This document shows, one piece after another, positions 56,606 to 64,000 of a stretch of 64,000 bases of DNA (its first letter is position 1; the number at the start of each line of letters is the position of its first letter). Position numbers and translations under genes: made by a program. The DNA is from UBA12170 sp964293475 (lineage in GTDB: Bacteria; Bacteroidota; Bacteroidia; Bacteroidales; UBA12170): positions 1 to 64,000 of the forward strand of contig CAXYYJ010000031.1 in assembly GCA_964293475.1 (NCBI GenBank). The letters run 5' to 3'. The notes beneath the pieces were generated by a model. It saw only the letters and a list, made by a program, of their open reading frames with translations, was not told the origin of the DNA and made no database searches.

Positions 56606-58294
56606 ATGATAGAAAAAATAGAGATTTGTAATTTTAAAAATATTTCCAACTTGACTCTCGAACTTGAGAATCTCAATGTTTTAGTTGGTTCGAACAATTC
56701 TGGGAAAAGTAGCATTCTACAAGCTATTCAATTTGCTATTTCTGTAGCTCAAACAACAAATTTCGAAAATTCCCGATGGAACAACACAACTAATAAACTA
56801 CCTACATCATTAACCCCGGAACAGTTAATCTATGCGCCATTTCGCGACGTTTACTCTCTAGCAATTGGAGGAAAACTTAAAACTGCTTTAAATACAGCGA
56901 TACAAATTGAATTCACTGAAAAAGATACTTTAAATAAGAGCAAAGTTCTTATCAGAAAAGGAAAGAATAAGAATATAGCAACAGAGATCCACAATAAACC
57001 AATTGGTGAACTTCTAAGAAAAATTGAAGAACCTTTTACGATTTATGTGCCAGGGCTTGCGGGAATACCTTCATTTGAGGAACTAAAAAGTCCTGGCCTT
57101 GTAAGACGAGCTGCCGCAAGAGGAGATGCAAATAATGTTTTTCGGAATATAATTTGGCTATTGCATGAAAATGTAGAAAGCTGGCAGCTATTTGTAAGAG
57201 ATGTTAAGGATATTTTTCCTGACATTGAAATTGTCGCTTCCTTTAATCAAGAAAGAGATGAACATCTAAATATTCAAATTCAATATTTTGATAAAACTTT
57301 GCCAATTGATGCTGCAGGAACTGGATTTTTACAAGTAGTACAAATTCTGTCATATATAAATATATACAAACCGAAGATACTGTTACTAGATGAACCTGAT
57401 GCACATTTACATCCAAACAACCAAAGGAAACTTGCAAAAAAACTTTATGAATTGTCAGTATCAAGAAGTTTTCAAATTATAATGAGTACACATTCAAGGC
57501 ATTTGATTTACGAACTAGAAGCTATTTCAAAAATCAATTGGATAAATGCAGGAAATATTGTTGAAGAAGACATTAATATCATAAATGTTTTAATGGATAT
57601 TGGAGCTTTAGACAAAGGGGATTTATTGAAAAATGACAAACTAAAGCTTATCATTTTGACAGAAGATGAAGACCAAATTCCAATCAAAACTTTAATTCAA
57701 GCATCTGAGATACCTTTAGATGAAATTGAAGTCTGGTCATATAAAGGTTGTTCTGACGTTAAAACAGCTAATGTTTTTTCGGCCTTTATTATTAAAAGTG
57801 CTCCACTAATAAAAATTGCAATACATAGAGATAGAGACTATTTTGAAGAAGAAGAAGTCCAAAAGATTGTTGAAACTTATAATGACAATATAACATATCA
57901 TTTCGTAACAGAAAGAACTGATATTGAGGCTCAATTACTAAATCCTCAGCATATAAATTTCATACATCCAGAAGTTTCAGTTGAAAGAGCTGAAGAATTA
58001 ATAAATTCTGCTATTCAGGATACGATGGTTAAATCAAGACGAAAATATTTAAATACACTTGCTGACAAATCATTAAAAAATAAGCTCGGACACAAAGCAG
58101 CAGAGAATTTAGAACTTGCGGAAAAAAATTTAGCAGAAAATCCCAAAAGATACTCGCATGGAAAGACAGTTCTGGGATCTTTAAAAGCAAAACTTCAACA
58201 AGAAATGGGGAAAAATTCAGAATTATTCAAACCATCTTCATTTATAAAAACTCACATATTTGACACTATCAAAAGTGATTTATGGCCTGAATAA
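56606..58294 (+). CDS. OLD-family ATPase/TOPRIM nuclease-like protein
   Basis: A 562-residue protein. Residues 1-300 are an AAA/SMC-type ATPase: Walker A GSNNSGKSS (28-36), an LSGG-like AAGTGFLQ near 235, and Walker B LLLDEPDAHLHP near 258-269 followed by STHSRHLIYE. From about 345, a TOPRIM-like domain shows ILTEDEDQ (Glu near 353), KGCSDVKTAN and IHRDRDYF (DxD near 408-410), the metal-binding set of OLD nucleases. GajA of Gabija and retron-linked OLD proteins have this layout. Codon use is AT-rich like the preceding helicase gene. The helicase partner is RecQ-like rather than the UvrD-like GajB. Confidence 0.85.
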   Translation: MIEKIEICNFKNISNLTLELENLNVLVGSNNSGKSSILQAIQFAISVAQTTNFENSRWNNTTNKLPTSLTPEQLIYAPFRDVYSLAIGGKLKTALNTAIQIEFTEKDTLNKSKVLIRKGKNKNIATEIHNKPIGELLRKIEEPFTIYVPGLAGIPSFEELKSPGLVRRAAARGDANNVFRNIIWLLHENVESWQLFVRDVKDIFPDIEIVASFNQERDEHLNIQIQYFDKTLPIDAAGTGFLQVVQILSYINIYKPKILLLDEPDAHLHPNNQRKLAKKLYELSVSRSFQIIMSTHSRHLIYELEAISKINWINAGNIVEEDINIINVLMDIGALDKGDLLKNDKLKLIILTEDEDQIPIKTLIQASEIPLDEIEVWSYKGCSDVKTANVFSAFIIKSAPLIKIAIHRDRDYFEEEEVQKIVETYNDNITYHFVTERTDIEAQLLNPQHINFIHPEVSVERAEELINSAIQDTMVKSRRKYLNTLADKSLKNKLGHKAAENLELAEKNLAENPKRYSHGKTVLGSLKAKLQQEMGKNSELFKPSSFIKTHIFDTIKSDLWPE

Positions 58295-58492
58295 AACCTA
58301 GGAATTACAACCATACAACCAATTAAAACCCCGATCAAAACTAATTCCATATCAGCAATACGGGGCTCTTTAGTTTCCCCACCCTCCCAATCAATCAACC
58401 CCCAACAAATCCCACTTTCCCAAACCAATAAATCCCTTGCAAAGCCCCAGTAGAATGAGCAGTTTTCTTGCCAGCCCACCCCCGGAAATTGA

Positions 58493-58500
58493 TATATTTG
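58493..58500 (+). promoter_or_regulatory. Promoter of the type I RM locus
   Basis: TATATTTG (58493-58500) matches TAnnTTTG, with TTG at 58468-58470 as a possible -33 element; hsdM starts 34 bases after the box. It separates the helicase/OLD operon from hsdM. Confidence 0.6.
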
Positions 58501-58534
58501 TGGTTTTATTAACGAAAAATACAGGATTAAAATA

Positions 58535-60052
58535 ATGTTTGTACAGACTTTTAAGTATATTGACGATATACTGCACAAAGATGCTGGTTGTGGTAGCGAA
58601 TTGGATTATGTGGAACAAACTTCTTGGGTATTGTTCCTGAAATATTTGGACGATTTGGAGCGTGACCGTGCCACAGCAGCAGAACTTACTGGCAAAACTT
58701 ACACCACCATTATTGACAAAGAATATCAATGGAATAATTGGGCAGCCCCAAAGCTTCTACGAGCTCAGCTTGCGAAAGACGGAACGGTCACTGAGCGTGT
58801 CGAAGTGGACCACAATGCACTCACAGGCGATGACATCACCGACTTTGTAAACAACAAACTGTTTCCATACCTTAAAAAGTTTAAACTAAGTGCCGAGAGT
58901 GCAGATACCATTGAATACAAGATTGGTGAGATTTTCAGTGAACTGAAAAACCGCATTCAAAGCGGTTATAATTTGCGGGAAGTGATTAACCGCATCGACG
59001 AGTTGCGTTTCCGTACCCATGCAGAGAAGCACGAAATGAGCCATTTGTACGAAGATAAAATCAAAAACATGGGCAATGCAGGGCGAAATGGTGGGGAATA
59101 CTACACCCCGCGTCCGCTCATAACCACCATTGTAAAAGTTGTTGCCCCCAAAATTGGCAACAAGATTTATGACGGCGCTGTGGGTTCTGCTGGCTTCCTT
59201 TGCGAAGCTTTTGATTATCTGAAAAACAGGCCTTCGACCACTTCGACAGGCTCAGTGTCCGCAGGACTTTCAACTAAAGATTGGGAAATACTGCAAAAAC
59301 GCACTTTTTACGGCAAAGAGAAGAAATCGTTGGCTTATATTATCGGCATTATGAATATGATTTTGCACGGTGTGGAAGCCCCAAACATAATCCACACCAA
59401 TACGCTTGCCGAAAACCTTGCCGACATACAAGAAAAAGACCGTTACGATGTAGTGCTTGCCAATCCGCCTTTTGGTGGAAAAGAAAGAGCCGAAGTGCAG
59501 CAAAATTTTCCAATAAAAACTGGCGAAACCGCCAGTTTGTTTTTGCAGCACTTTATTAAAATTCTGAAAGCCGGTGGCAAGGCAGGTGTTGTTATCAAAA
59601 ACACTTTTTTGAGCAATACTGACAATGCCACAGTTGCCATTCGTAAAACTTTATTGGAAAGTTGCAACCTGCACACCGTGTTAGATTTGCCGGGCGGAAC
59701 ATTTACCGGTGCAGGTGTGAAAACCGTTGTGTTGTTTTTTGAAAAAGGCAAACCAACGCAAAAGACATGGTTTTACTCGCTAAATCTCGACCGCAACTTG
59801 GGCAAAATCAACCCACTCAACGAAAATGACTTGGCGGATTTCATAGAACTCCAGAAAACATTCGCCAACAGCGAAAACTCATGGACAATTAACATCAAGG
59901 ATATTGACCAAAGCACTTTTGACCTGAGTGTGAAGAACCCGAACAAAAAAGAAGTGGCTCAACTTCGCTCACCACACGAAATTTTAGAAGAAATGAAAGC
60001 CTTGGACGAAGAAAGTGCAGGAATTTTGGAGTCCCTTAAAAGCTTGATTTAG
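58535..60052 (+). CDS. hsdM: Type I restriction-modification methyltransferase subunit HsdM
   Basis: A 505-residue N6-adenine methyltransferase. HsdM N-domain: CGSELDYVEQTSWVLFLKYL. SAM and catalytic region: GRNGGEYYTPRPLI, GAVGSAGFLCEAF and NPPF at 310-313 (ANPPFGGKERAEVQQNF). It methylates the target set by HsdS. Residues about 229-244 (NRPSTTSTGSVSAGL) look like an in-frame insertion relative to the usual linker in this place and derive from a palindromic repeat. Despite this the frame is open throughout, so function may be kept. Confidence 0.93.
   Translation: MFVQTFKYIDDILHKDAGCGSELDYVEQTSWVLFLKYLDDLERDRATAAELTGKTYTTIIDKEYQWNNWAAPKLLRAQLAKDGTVTERVEVDHNALTGDDITDFVNNKLFPYLKKFKLSAESADTIEYKIGEIFSELKNRIQSGYNLREVINRIDELRFRTHAEKHEMSHLYEDKIKNMGNAGRNGGEYYTPRPLITTIVKVVAPKIGNKIYDGAVGSAGFLCEAFDYLKNRPSTTSTGSVSAGLSTKDWEILQKRTFYGKEKKSLAYIIGIMNMILHGVEAPNIIHTNTLAENLADIQEKDRYDVVLANPPFGGKERAEVQQNFPIKTGETASLFLQHFIKILKAGGKAGVVIKNTFLSNTDNATVAIRKTLLESCNLHTVLDLPGGTFTGAGVKTVVLFFEKGKPTQKTWFYSLNLDRNLGKINPLNENDLADFIELQKTFANSENSWTINIKDIDQSTFDLSVKNPNKKEVAQLRSPHEILEEMKALDEESAGILESLKSLI
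59227..59258 (+). repeat. In-frame palindromic-repeat fragment inside hsdM
   Basis: CCTTCGACC and CTTCGACAGGCTCAGTG are arms of a dispersed hairpin family whose reverse complement reads CTGAGCCTGTCGAAG. This resembles the hairpin next to the GIY-YIG gene (CCTGAGGCTCTCGAAGG). It adds about twelve residues to HsdM without breaking the frame. Confidence 0.55.
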
Positions 60053-60054
60053 CA

Positions 60055-60438
60055 ATGAAAAACGAAATAATTATACACACACCTGATGCACTTGCCGAAC
60101 ATATAGAAGTACGGCTCGATGAAGATACAGTCTGGCTAAACAGAAATCAAATAACAACGTTATTTGGCAGAGATGTAAAAACCATCGGTAAGCACATCAA
60201 TAATGTTTTTTTAGAAGGCGAATTAGAGAAAGAAGTGGTTGTCGCAAAATTTGCGACAACCACTCCACACGGTGCCATTAAAGGGAAAACGCAAACCATC
60301 ATCACCGAACACTACAATCTCACTTTGGCAATTGCATATAGAGATTTGAATAATGGTGGCTTTGAGGGGCCCAGCCCCCCAAGAACCCCCGTTGCTGAGG
60401 GTCTCGCAGGCGACACTGATCCCAACACCAATTTTTGA
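60055..60438 (+). pseudogene. Truncated RhuM-family gene
   Basis: Residues 1-88 are the N-terminal part of a RhuM-type (virulence RhuM/Fic-linked) protein: IEVRLDEDTVWLNRNQITTL, FGRDVKTIGKHINNVF and KTQTIITEHYNL. Full-length relatives run to roughly 300 residues and continue with a conserved segment after EHYNL. Here the frame instead enters the 40-bp repeat and hairpin of the GIY-YIG element (TLAIAYRDLNNGG...) and stops. The remainder of RhuM is absent. It starts 3 bases after hsdM, a common position for RhuM in type I loci. Confidence 0.8.
60321..60405 (+). repeat. Left copy: 40-bp direct repeat plus imperfect hairpin
   Basis: The 40 bases at 60321-60360 (beginning CACTTTGGCAATTGC) are identical to 60701-60740. 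They are followed by a GC-rich imperfect hairpin, GAGGGGCCCAGC (60364-60375) with GCTGAGGGTCTC (60394-60405). The copy interrupts the RhuM gene. Confidence 0.85.
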
Positions 60439-60443
60439 AAGGT

Positions 60444-60827
60444 ATGAAAGGTTGGATGTATATATTAGAATGTGGTGATGGAAGCTATTATACAGGTAGC
60501 ACCAACAATTTGGAACTCCGATTGACACAACATCAAGCAGGAGAAGGAGCTAATCATACCAAAAAGCACTTACCTGTTAAACTGGTTTACTATGAGGAAT
60601 TTCAGAGAATTGATGAAGCTTTTAACCGAGAAAAACAAGTACAAGGCTGGAGCAGAAAAAAGAAAGAAGCATTGATAAATGGTAATTCTAATTTATTACC
60701 CACTTTGGCAATTGCATATAGAGATTTGAATAATGGTGGCTTAGAGAGCCTCAGCCACCGAAGCACTCCGTTGCCTGAGGCTCTCGAAGGCAACACTGAC
60801 ACTAACTCAAAATTGGAACTAAATTAA
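60444..60827 (+). CDS. Small GIY-YIG nuclease of a putative palindrome-linked mobile element
   Basis: About 127 residues from the ATG at 60444 (MKGWMYILECGDG); a TTG at 60435 is an alternative. Residues 1-85 are a GIY-YIG domain: MYILE, SYYTGST, the Arg in LELRLTQH, and EAFNREKQVQGWSRKKKEAL. The C-terminal 40 residues are encoded by the 40-bp repeat and the hairpin that follows. Such short GIY-YIG proteins with tails read from dispersed repeats are common in Bacteroidota genomes. The nuclease may help spread the hairpins, but that is inferred. It lies between a truncated RhuM and a DUF1016 gene within a type I RM operon. Confidence 0.85.
   Translation: MKGWMYILECGDGSYYTGSTNNLELRLTQHQAGEGANHTKKHLPVKLVYYEEFQRIDEAFNREKQVQGWSRKKKEALINGNSNLLPTLAIAYRDLNNGGLESLSHRSTPLPEALEGNTDTNSKLELN
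60701..60785 (+). repeat. Right copy: 40-bp direct repeat plus perfect 11-bp hairpin
   Basis: 60701-60740 repeats 60321-60360 exactly. The following arms, GAGAGCCTCAG (60744-60754) and CTGAGGCTCTC (60775-60785), pair perfectly. It forms the 3' end of the GIY-YIG reading frame. Confidence 0.9.
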
Positions 60828-60837
60828 ATCTGAAACT

Positions 60838-61863
60838 ATGGAAAACAAAACAGATTTACTTTCGGGAGGCTACCAGAATTTAGTGAGTCAAATTTCCGAA
60901 ACCTATAGTATCGGTTATCAGAGAGCTGTGGCTGCAGTAAATTCGAGCATGGTAAATACATATTGGAAAATTGGGGAACACATTGTTGAATATGAACAGG
61001 GTGGGAAACGAAAAGCCGAATATGGAAAAGCTTTATTGCCCAATTTGTCTAAAGATTTGACACGGAGTATCGGAAAGGGTTTCAGTTTGAGTAATCTCAA
61101 AAGAATGAGGCAATTGTATTTAGTATATCCAATTGGTGCGGAGCTTCCGCACCAATTGAGTTGGACACATTTTGTTGAATTATTAAAAATTAGCGACCCT
61201 CTCGAGCGTTCATTTTACGAAAAACAAACGATTATCGAAAAATGGAGTACAACAGATTTAATACGCCAAAAGAACTCATTGTTGTTTTTACGTTTAGCGG
61301 CATCGAAAGACAAAGATGGCATATTGCAACTGGCAAAACAGGGTCAAATGATTCAGCAACCAGCTGATATATTAAGAGAACCATGTGTGCTTGAATTTCT
61401 AAAAATTCCTGAAGCATATCATTTATCGGAAACCGATTTGGAAACCCGCCTGATTGACCATTTGCAACATTTCCTTTTGGAACTTGGAAAAGGTTTTGCA
61501 TTTATTGGTCGCCAATACCGCATTCCGGTTGGCACCAGAAATCATTATGTCGATTTGGTTTTTTATCATCGCATACTCAAATGTTTTGTATTGATCGACC
61601 TAAAAAAGGAAGAAGCAGGTTATGAAGATGTGGGGCAGATGAACATGTATTTGGGCTATTTTGAGAATGAAGAAAATACCGAAGGCGACAATCCTCCCAT
61701 TGGAATTGTTTTGGCAAAAGAAAAGGACGATTTGTTAGTTCAATATGCCCTGCACAATATTTCTTCGCAACTATTTGTAAACAAATATCAGCTTTACCTT
61801 CCCAATAAGGAAGAGCTACAACAATTAATAGAATCACAACTACGGGAGGAAAACAATGAATAA
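60838..61863 (+). CDS. DUF1016 (YhcG-type) PD-(D/E)XK nuclease protein
   Basis: A 341-residue protein. The N-terminal DUF1016_N part is seen as AVNSSMVNTYWKIGEHIVEY and LSKDLTRSIGKGFSLSNLKR. The C-terminal PD-(D/E)XK part has FIGRQYRIPVG, NHYVDLVFYH and FVLIDLKKEE, giving candidate D and D-x-K residues. Family members associate with restriction-modification or nucleic-acid-processing loci; direct function is unknown. Its coding region contains a 29-base perfect hairpin. The stop overlaps the hsdS start by 8 bases. Confidence 0.9.
   Translation: MENKTDLLSGGYQNLVSQISETYSIGYQRAVAAVNSSMVNTYWKIGEHIVEYEQGGKRKAEYGKALLPNLSKDLTRSIGKGFSLSNLKRMRQLYLVYPIGAELPHQLSWTHFVELLKISDPLERSFYEKQTIIEKWSTTDLIRQKNSLLFLRLAASKDKDGILQLAKQGQMIQQPADILREPCVLEFLKIPEAYHLSETDLETRLIDHLQHFLLELGKGFAFIGRQYRIPVGTRNHYVDLVFYHRILKCFVLIDLKKEEAGYEDVGQMNMYLGYFENEENTEGDNPPIGIVLAKEKDDLLVQYALHNISSQLFVNKYQLYLPNKEELQQLIESQLREENNE
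61130..61158 (+). repeat. Perfect 13-bp hairpin inside the DUF1016 gene
   Basis: CAATTGGTGCGGA (61130-61142) and TCCGCACCAATTG (61146-61158) pair fully around GCT. It encodes part of YPIGAELPHQLS without breaking the frame. Confidence 0.9.
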
Positions 61864-63079
61864 TGTACCTAAAGGTTGGGAAATAAAGAAGTTGGGGGAA
61901 GTTTTGGTGAAAACCGAAATGATTGACCCTACCAAAAACCCTGATAAGGAGTTTACCTACCTTGATGTTTCAAGTGTAAATAAGGAAACAAAAGAAATTG
62001 AAGGAGCAACTATTTTACTTGGAAAAGATGCACCAAGTCGAGCAAGGAAATTAGTTAGAGAAAATGATGTGATTTTTGCGACTGTAAGACCGACTCACAG
62101 CAGAGTTACATTGATTACAGAAGAATATGACGGGCAAGTTTGTAGCACAGGATATTTTGTTTTGCGGGGGAAAGAAAACATTGATAACAAGTATTTATAC
62201 TACTTCTTACTCACAGATGAATTCAATCAACAAATGGAGAAACTTCAAAAGGGAGCAAGTTATCCAGCGGTTACTGATGCAGAAGTAAAAAGCATTTTTC
62301 TACGCTATCCCAAATCCCTCCCCGAACAACAACACATTGTTTCCATATTAGATGAGGCCTTTGCCGCCATAGCCAAGGCAAAAGCCAATGCCGAACAAAA
62401 CCTCAAAAACGCCAAAGAACTTTTTGAAAGCTATTTGCAGGGGGTGTTTGAGAATGGAATTTGTGAGAAAAAGGAATTACGTGAGTTGACAACAATTTTA
62501 GGTGATGGACTTCACGGAACTCCAAAATATACAATTGAAGGAGACTATTATTTCATCAATGGTAATAACTTAAATGATGGCAAAATTGAGTTTAAAGAAA
62601 ATACAAAACGTGTTAATATTGATGAATATAATAAACACAAGAAAAATCTAACCAATAGAACAGTTCTCGTTTCGATAAATGGCACATTGGCTAACATTGC
62701 ATTTTACGATGGAGAGAAAATTATTTTAGGTAAAAGTGCTTGCTATTTCAATCTAAAAGAAAGCGTTGATAAGGGTTTTGTGAAGTATGTTCTTTCAAGT
62801 CGATATTTCATAGACTATGCTCATAGAGAAGCAACTGGAGCAACTATTAAAAATGTTTCTTTAAAATCAATGAGAGAGTTTAAAGTTCCTTTACCATCAC
62901 TAAAAGAACAACAAACCATAGTCCGCCAATTAGATGCTCTGCGAGCCGAAACTAAAAGAATAGAAGCCATTTATCAGCAAAAACTTTTAAATTTGGAAGA
63001 ATTAAAAAAATCAATCTTGCAAAAGGCATTTGCGGGAGAATTGAAAACAGAAAAAGTGTTGGAATATGTATCAAGATAA
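61856..63079 (+). CDS. hsdS: Type I restriction-modification specificity subunit HsdS
   Basis: A 407-residue two-TRD specificity subunit. TRD1 runs from GWEIKKLGEVLVKTEM to LPEQQHIVSILDEAF. The conserved central coiled-coil spacer is AIAKAKANAEQNLKNAKELF, then TRD2, and the distal coil LKEQQTIVRQLDALRAETKR with LQKAFAGEL near the end. The TRDs set the bipartite target, which cannot be read by eye. It overlaps the DUF1016 gene at its start and the next gene at its end. Confidence 0.93.
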   Translation: MNNVPKGWEIKKLGEVLVKTEMIDPTKNPDKEFTYLDVSSVNKETKEIEGATILLGKDAPSRARKLVRENDVIFATVRPTHSRVTLITEEYDGQVCSTGYFVLRGKENIDNKYLYYFLLTDEFNQQMEKLQKGASYPAVTDAEVKSIFLRYPKSLPEQQHIVSILDEAFAAIAKAKANAEQNLKNAKELFESYLQGVFENGICEKKELRELTTILGDGLHGTPKYTIEGDYYFINGNNLNDGKIEFKENTKRVNIDEYNKHKKNLTNRTVLVSINGTLANIAFYDGEKIILGKSACYFNLKESVDKGFVKYVLSSRYFIDYAHREATGATIKNVSLKSMREFKVPLPSLKEQQTIVRQLDALRAETKRIEAIYQQKLLNLEELKKSILQKAFAGELKTEKVLEYVSR

Positions 63080-64000
63080 TCAATATATAATCCCTGATGG
63101 TCTATATTGGCCTGAGATATTGCGCAAGGATGTTTCCAAGTCAGGCACCTTATTGCAGCCAATTTTTGAGGCTTTTACAAATTCAATTGAAGGCATTAGG
63201 GATAGACAAAAAATTGATACAAGTCATAAAGGCGAAATTATTATTAAAATTTATTCGACTGAAACAACCGGAAAAGATAGTTTCAGCTTTTCAAGCATAT
63301 CAATAATTGATAATGGTATTGGATTTAATGATGAGCAATTTCAGCGTTTCAATACATTTAGGGATAACAGAAAAAATTATAAAAATCTTGGTTCGGGCAG
63401 AATTCAATATGTTCATTATTTCGATTCAACCAATGTAAAGAGTGTTTTTGTGCAGGATGGGGAATGTTACGAACGTGAATTTATCGTTTCTAAAAACTCG
63501 GAATTTATAAAACACAATTCTTTAGTTAAGCATAAATTCTGCAAAAAGATTGATTCGGGCAAAACAGAAACTAAAGTTACATTCACGTCCTTGCTAGAAA
63601 AAAGCGGCGTTTATGATGATTTAACCGATAAAGTTCTAAAGAAAAAAGTGCTCGAAAGATATATTCATTACTTCTGTTACAATCAAAATAACTTACCAAA
63701 AATTAAGATTGAGCTTTACAACCATAGTAAACTTAAAAGTGAATCGAGCATTACAAAAGCTGATGTTCCTAAAATTGACAAGAAGAAAGTTATTAAACTT
63801 CAATACTCCAAAAAAGGTTATTCAGGGATTGAAAAAATCGATAAAACAGAAAACTTTCAAATAGATGCTTTTAAAATAGACAAAAGTGTTTTGAAAGAAA
63901 ACAAGCTGAATTTAGTTTCCAAAGGTGAAGTTATTGAAGAATCACCAGTATGTTTAGAAAGTTTAGCAGGAAATGATAACATAAAAGGAAGTAAATTTTT
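63066..64000 (+). CDS. GHKL-type ATPase (partial at window end)
   Basis: A partial gene of at least 311 residues, starting MYQDNQYIIPDGLYWPEI with an ATG that overlaps the hsdS end by 14 bases. The GHKL ATP-binding motifs of the Hsp90/MutL/MORC type are visible: FEAFTNSIE (N box), SIIDNGIGF (G1) and GSGRIQYVH. No stop is reached. It could be a MORC- or Hsp90-like accessory of the type I locus; hsdR was not seen and may follow. The family beyond the fold is not assignable. Confidence 0.78.
   Translation, partial: MYQDNQYIIPDGLYWPEILRKDVSKSGTLLQPIFEAFTNSIEGIRDRQKIDTSHKGEIIIKIYSTETTGKDSFSFSSISIIDNGIGFNDEQFQRFNTFRDNRKNYKNLGSGRIQYVHYFDSTNVKSVFVQDGECYEREFIVSKNSEFIKHNSLVKHKFCKKIDSGKTETKVTFTSLLEKSGVYDDLTDKVLKKKVLERYIHYFCYNQNNLPKIKIELYNHSKLKSESSITKADVPKIDKKKVIKLQYSKKGYSGIEKIDKTENFQIDAFKIDKSVLKENKLNLVSKGEVIEESPVCLESLAGNDNIKGSKF

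Noticed and set aside
53361..58294. Calling the helicase/OLD pair Gabija
   Set aside because: The nuclease fits GajA-like logic, but the helicase is RecQ-type SF2 rather than UvrD-type SF1, and the gene order is reversed.
58329..58365. CCCCG...CGGGG as terminator of the helicase/OLD operon
   Set aside because: The arms are only five bases with a 27-base loop and no proper T-run; too weak to call.
1..64000. CRISPR array or classical insertion sequence
   Set aside because: No regularly spaced repeats, Cas genes or transposase were found on either strand.

Overview
The window comes from a member of the Bacteroidota, most likely a free-living relative of the Bacteroidales/Marinilabiliales, though I cannot place it to genus. 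The signs are: a secreted protein with a type IX secretion (T9SS type B) C-terminal domain; promoters of the Bacteroidota form TAnnTTTG at -7, rarely with Shine-Dalgarno sequences; moderate to low GC; and families typical of the phylum (DUF5777, DUF2141, DUF3108, ABC-F, Kor ferredoxin oxidoreductase with a separate ferredoxin subunit).

Positions 1-14 kb are mostly chromosomal housekeeping. They hold a T9SS adhesin-like protein, a MORN-repeat protein, NfeD plus flotillin FloA, a long RelA/SpoT protein whose hydrolase residues are gone, tRNA-Val(GAC), two enzymes of lysine breakdown through saccharopine, MntP, and a run of small envelope genes (two haem-motif lipoproteins, an OB-fold protein, YceI, a DUF5777 barrel). 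A restriction-modification pair (MjaI-like nuclease and a methyltransferase with an SNase-like tail) sits at 14.3-16.4 kb. Then come DUF3108, a two-gene Fe-S electron-transfer complex, and rlmD.

At 21.1-28.2 kb lies a TetR-controlled RND efflux operon (TetR, cupin, TolC, adaptor, pump, DUF2141) with a clear palindromic operator. Positions 28-35 kb carry a phosphoesterase lipoprotein, an outer-membrane protein, a phospholipase A-like barrel, a flavin reductase, rlmN, TlpA, a hydrolase and a DUF438 sensor. An AbiE toxin-antitoxin pair (35.5-37.0 kb) has two inverted repeats in its promoter. DNA maintenance follows: an ABC-F protein, a LexA-like self-cleaving repressor divergent from a Y-family polymerase, and mfd. 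Next come a TerB-like protein, a PAS histidine kinase, the korDABC operon (korA broken by an in-frame TAA) and thrS-infC-rpmI-rplT.

From 53.2 kb to the end is a defence island. Its first part is noticeably AT-rich and holds a RecQ-like helicase with large unknown flanking regions, followed at 38 bp by an OLD-type ATPase/TOPRIM nuclease. I do not recognise this pairing as a named system and it is my main candidate for something undescribed. The second part is a type I restriction-modification locus (hsdM, hsdS, with hsdR presumably beyond the window). It carries a truncated RhuM, a GIY-YIG nuclease bracketed by related hairpins and a 40-bp direct repeat, a DUF1016 nuclease, and a GHKL ATPase running off the end. 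A hairpin-family fragment also sits in frame inside hsdM, which suggests that a small GIY-YIG-linked palindromic element has been moving in this locus.
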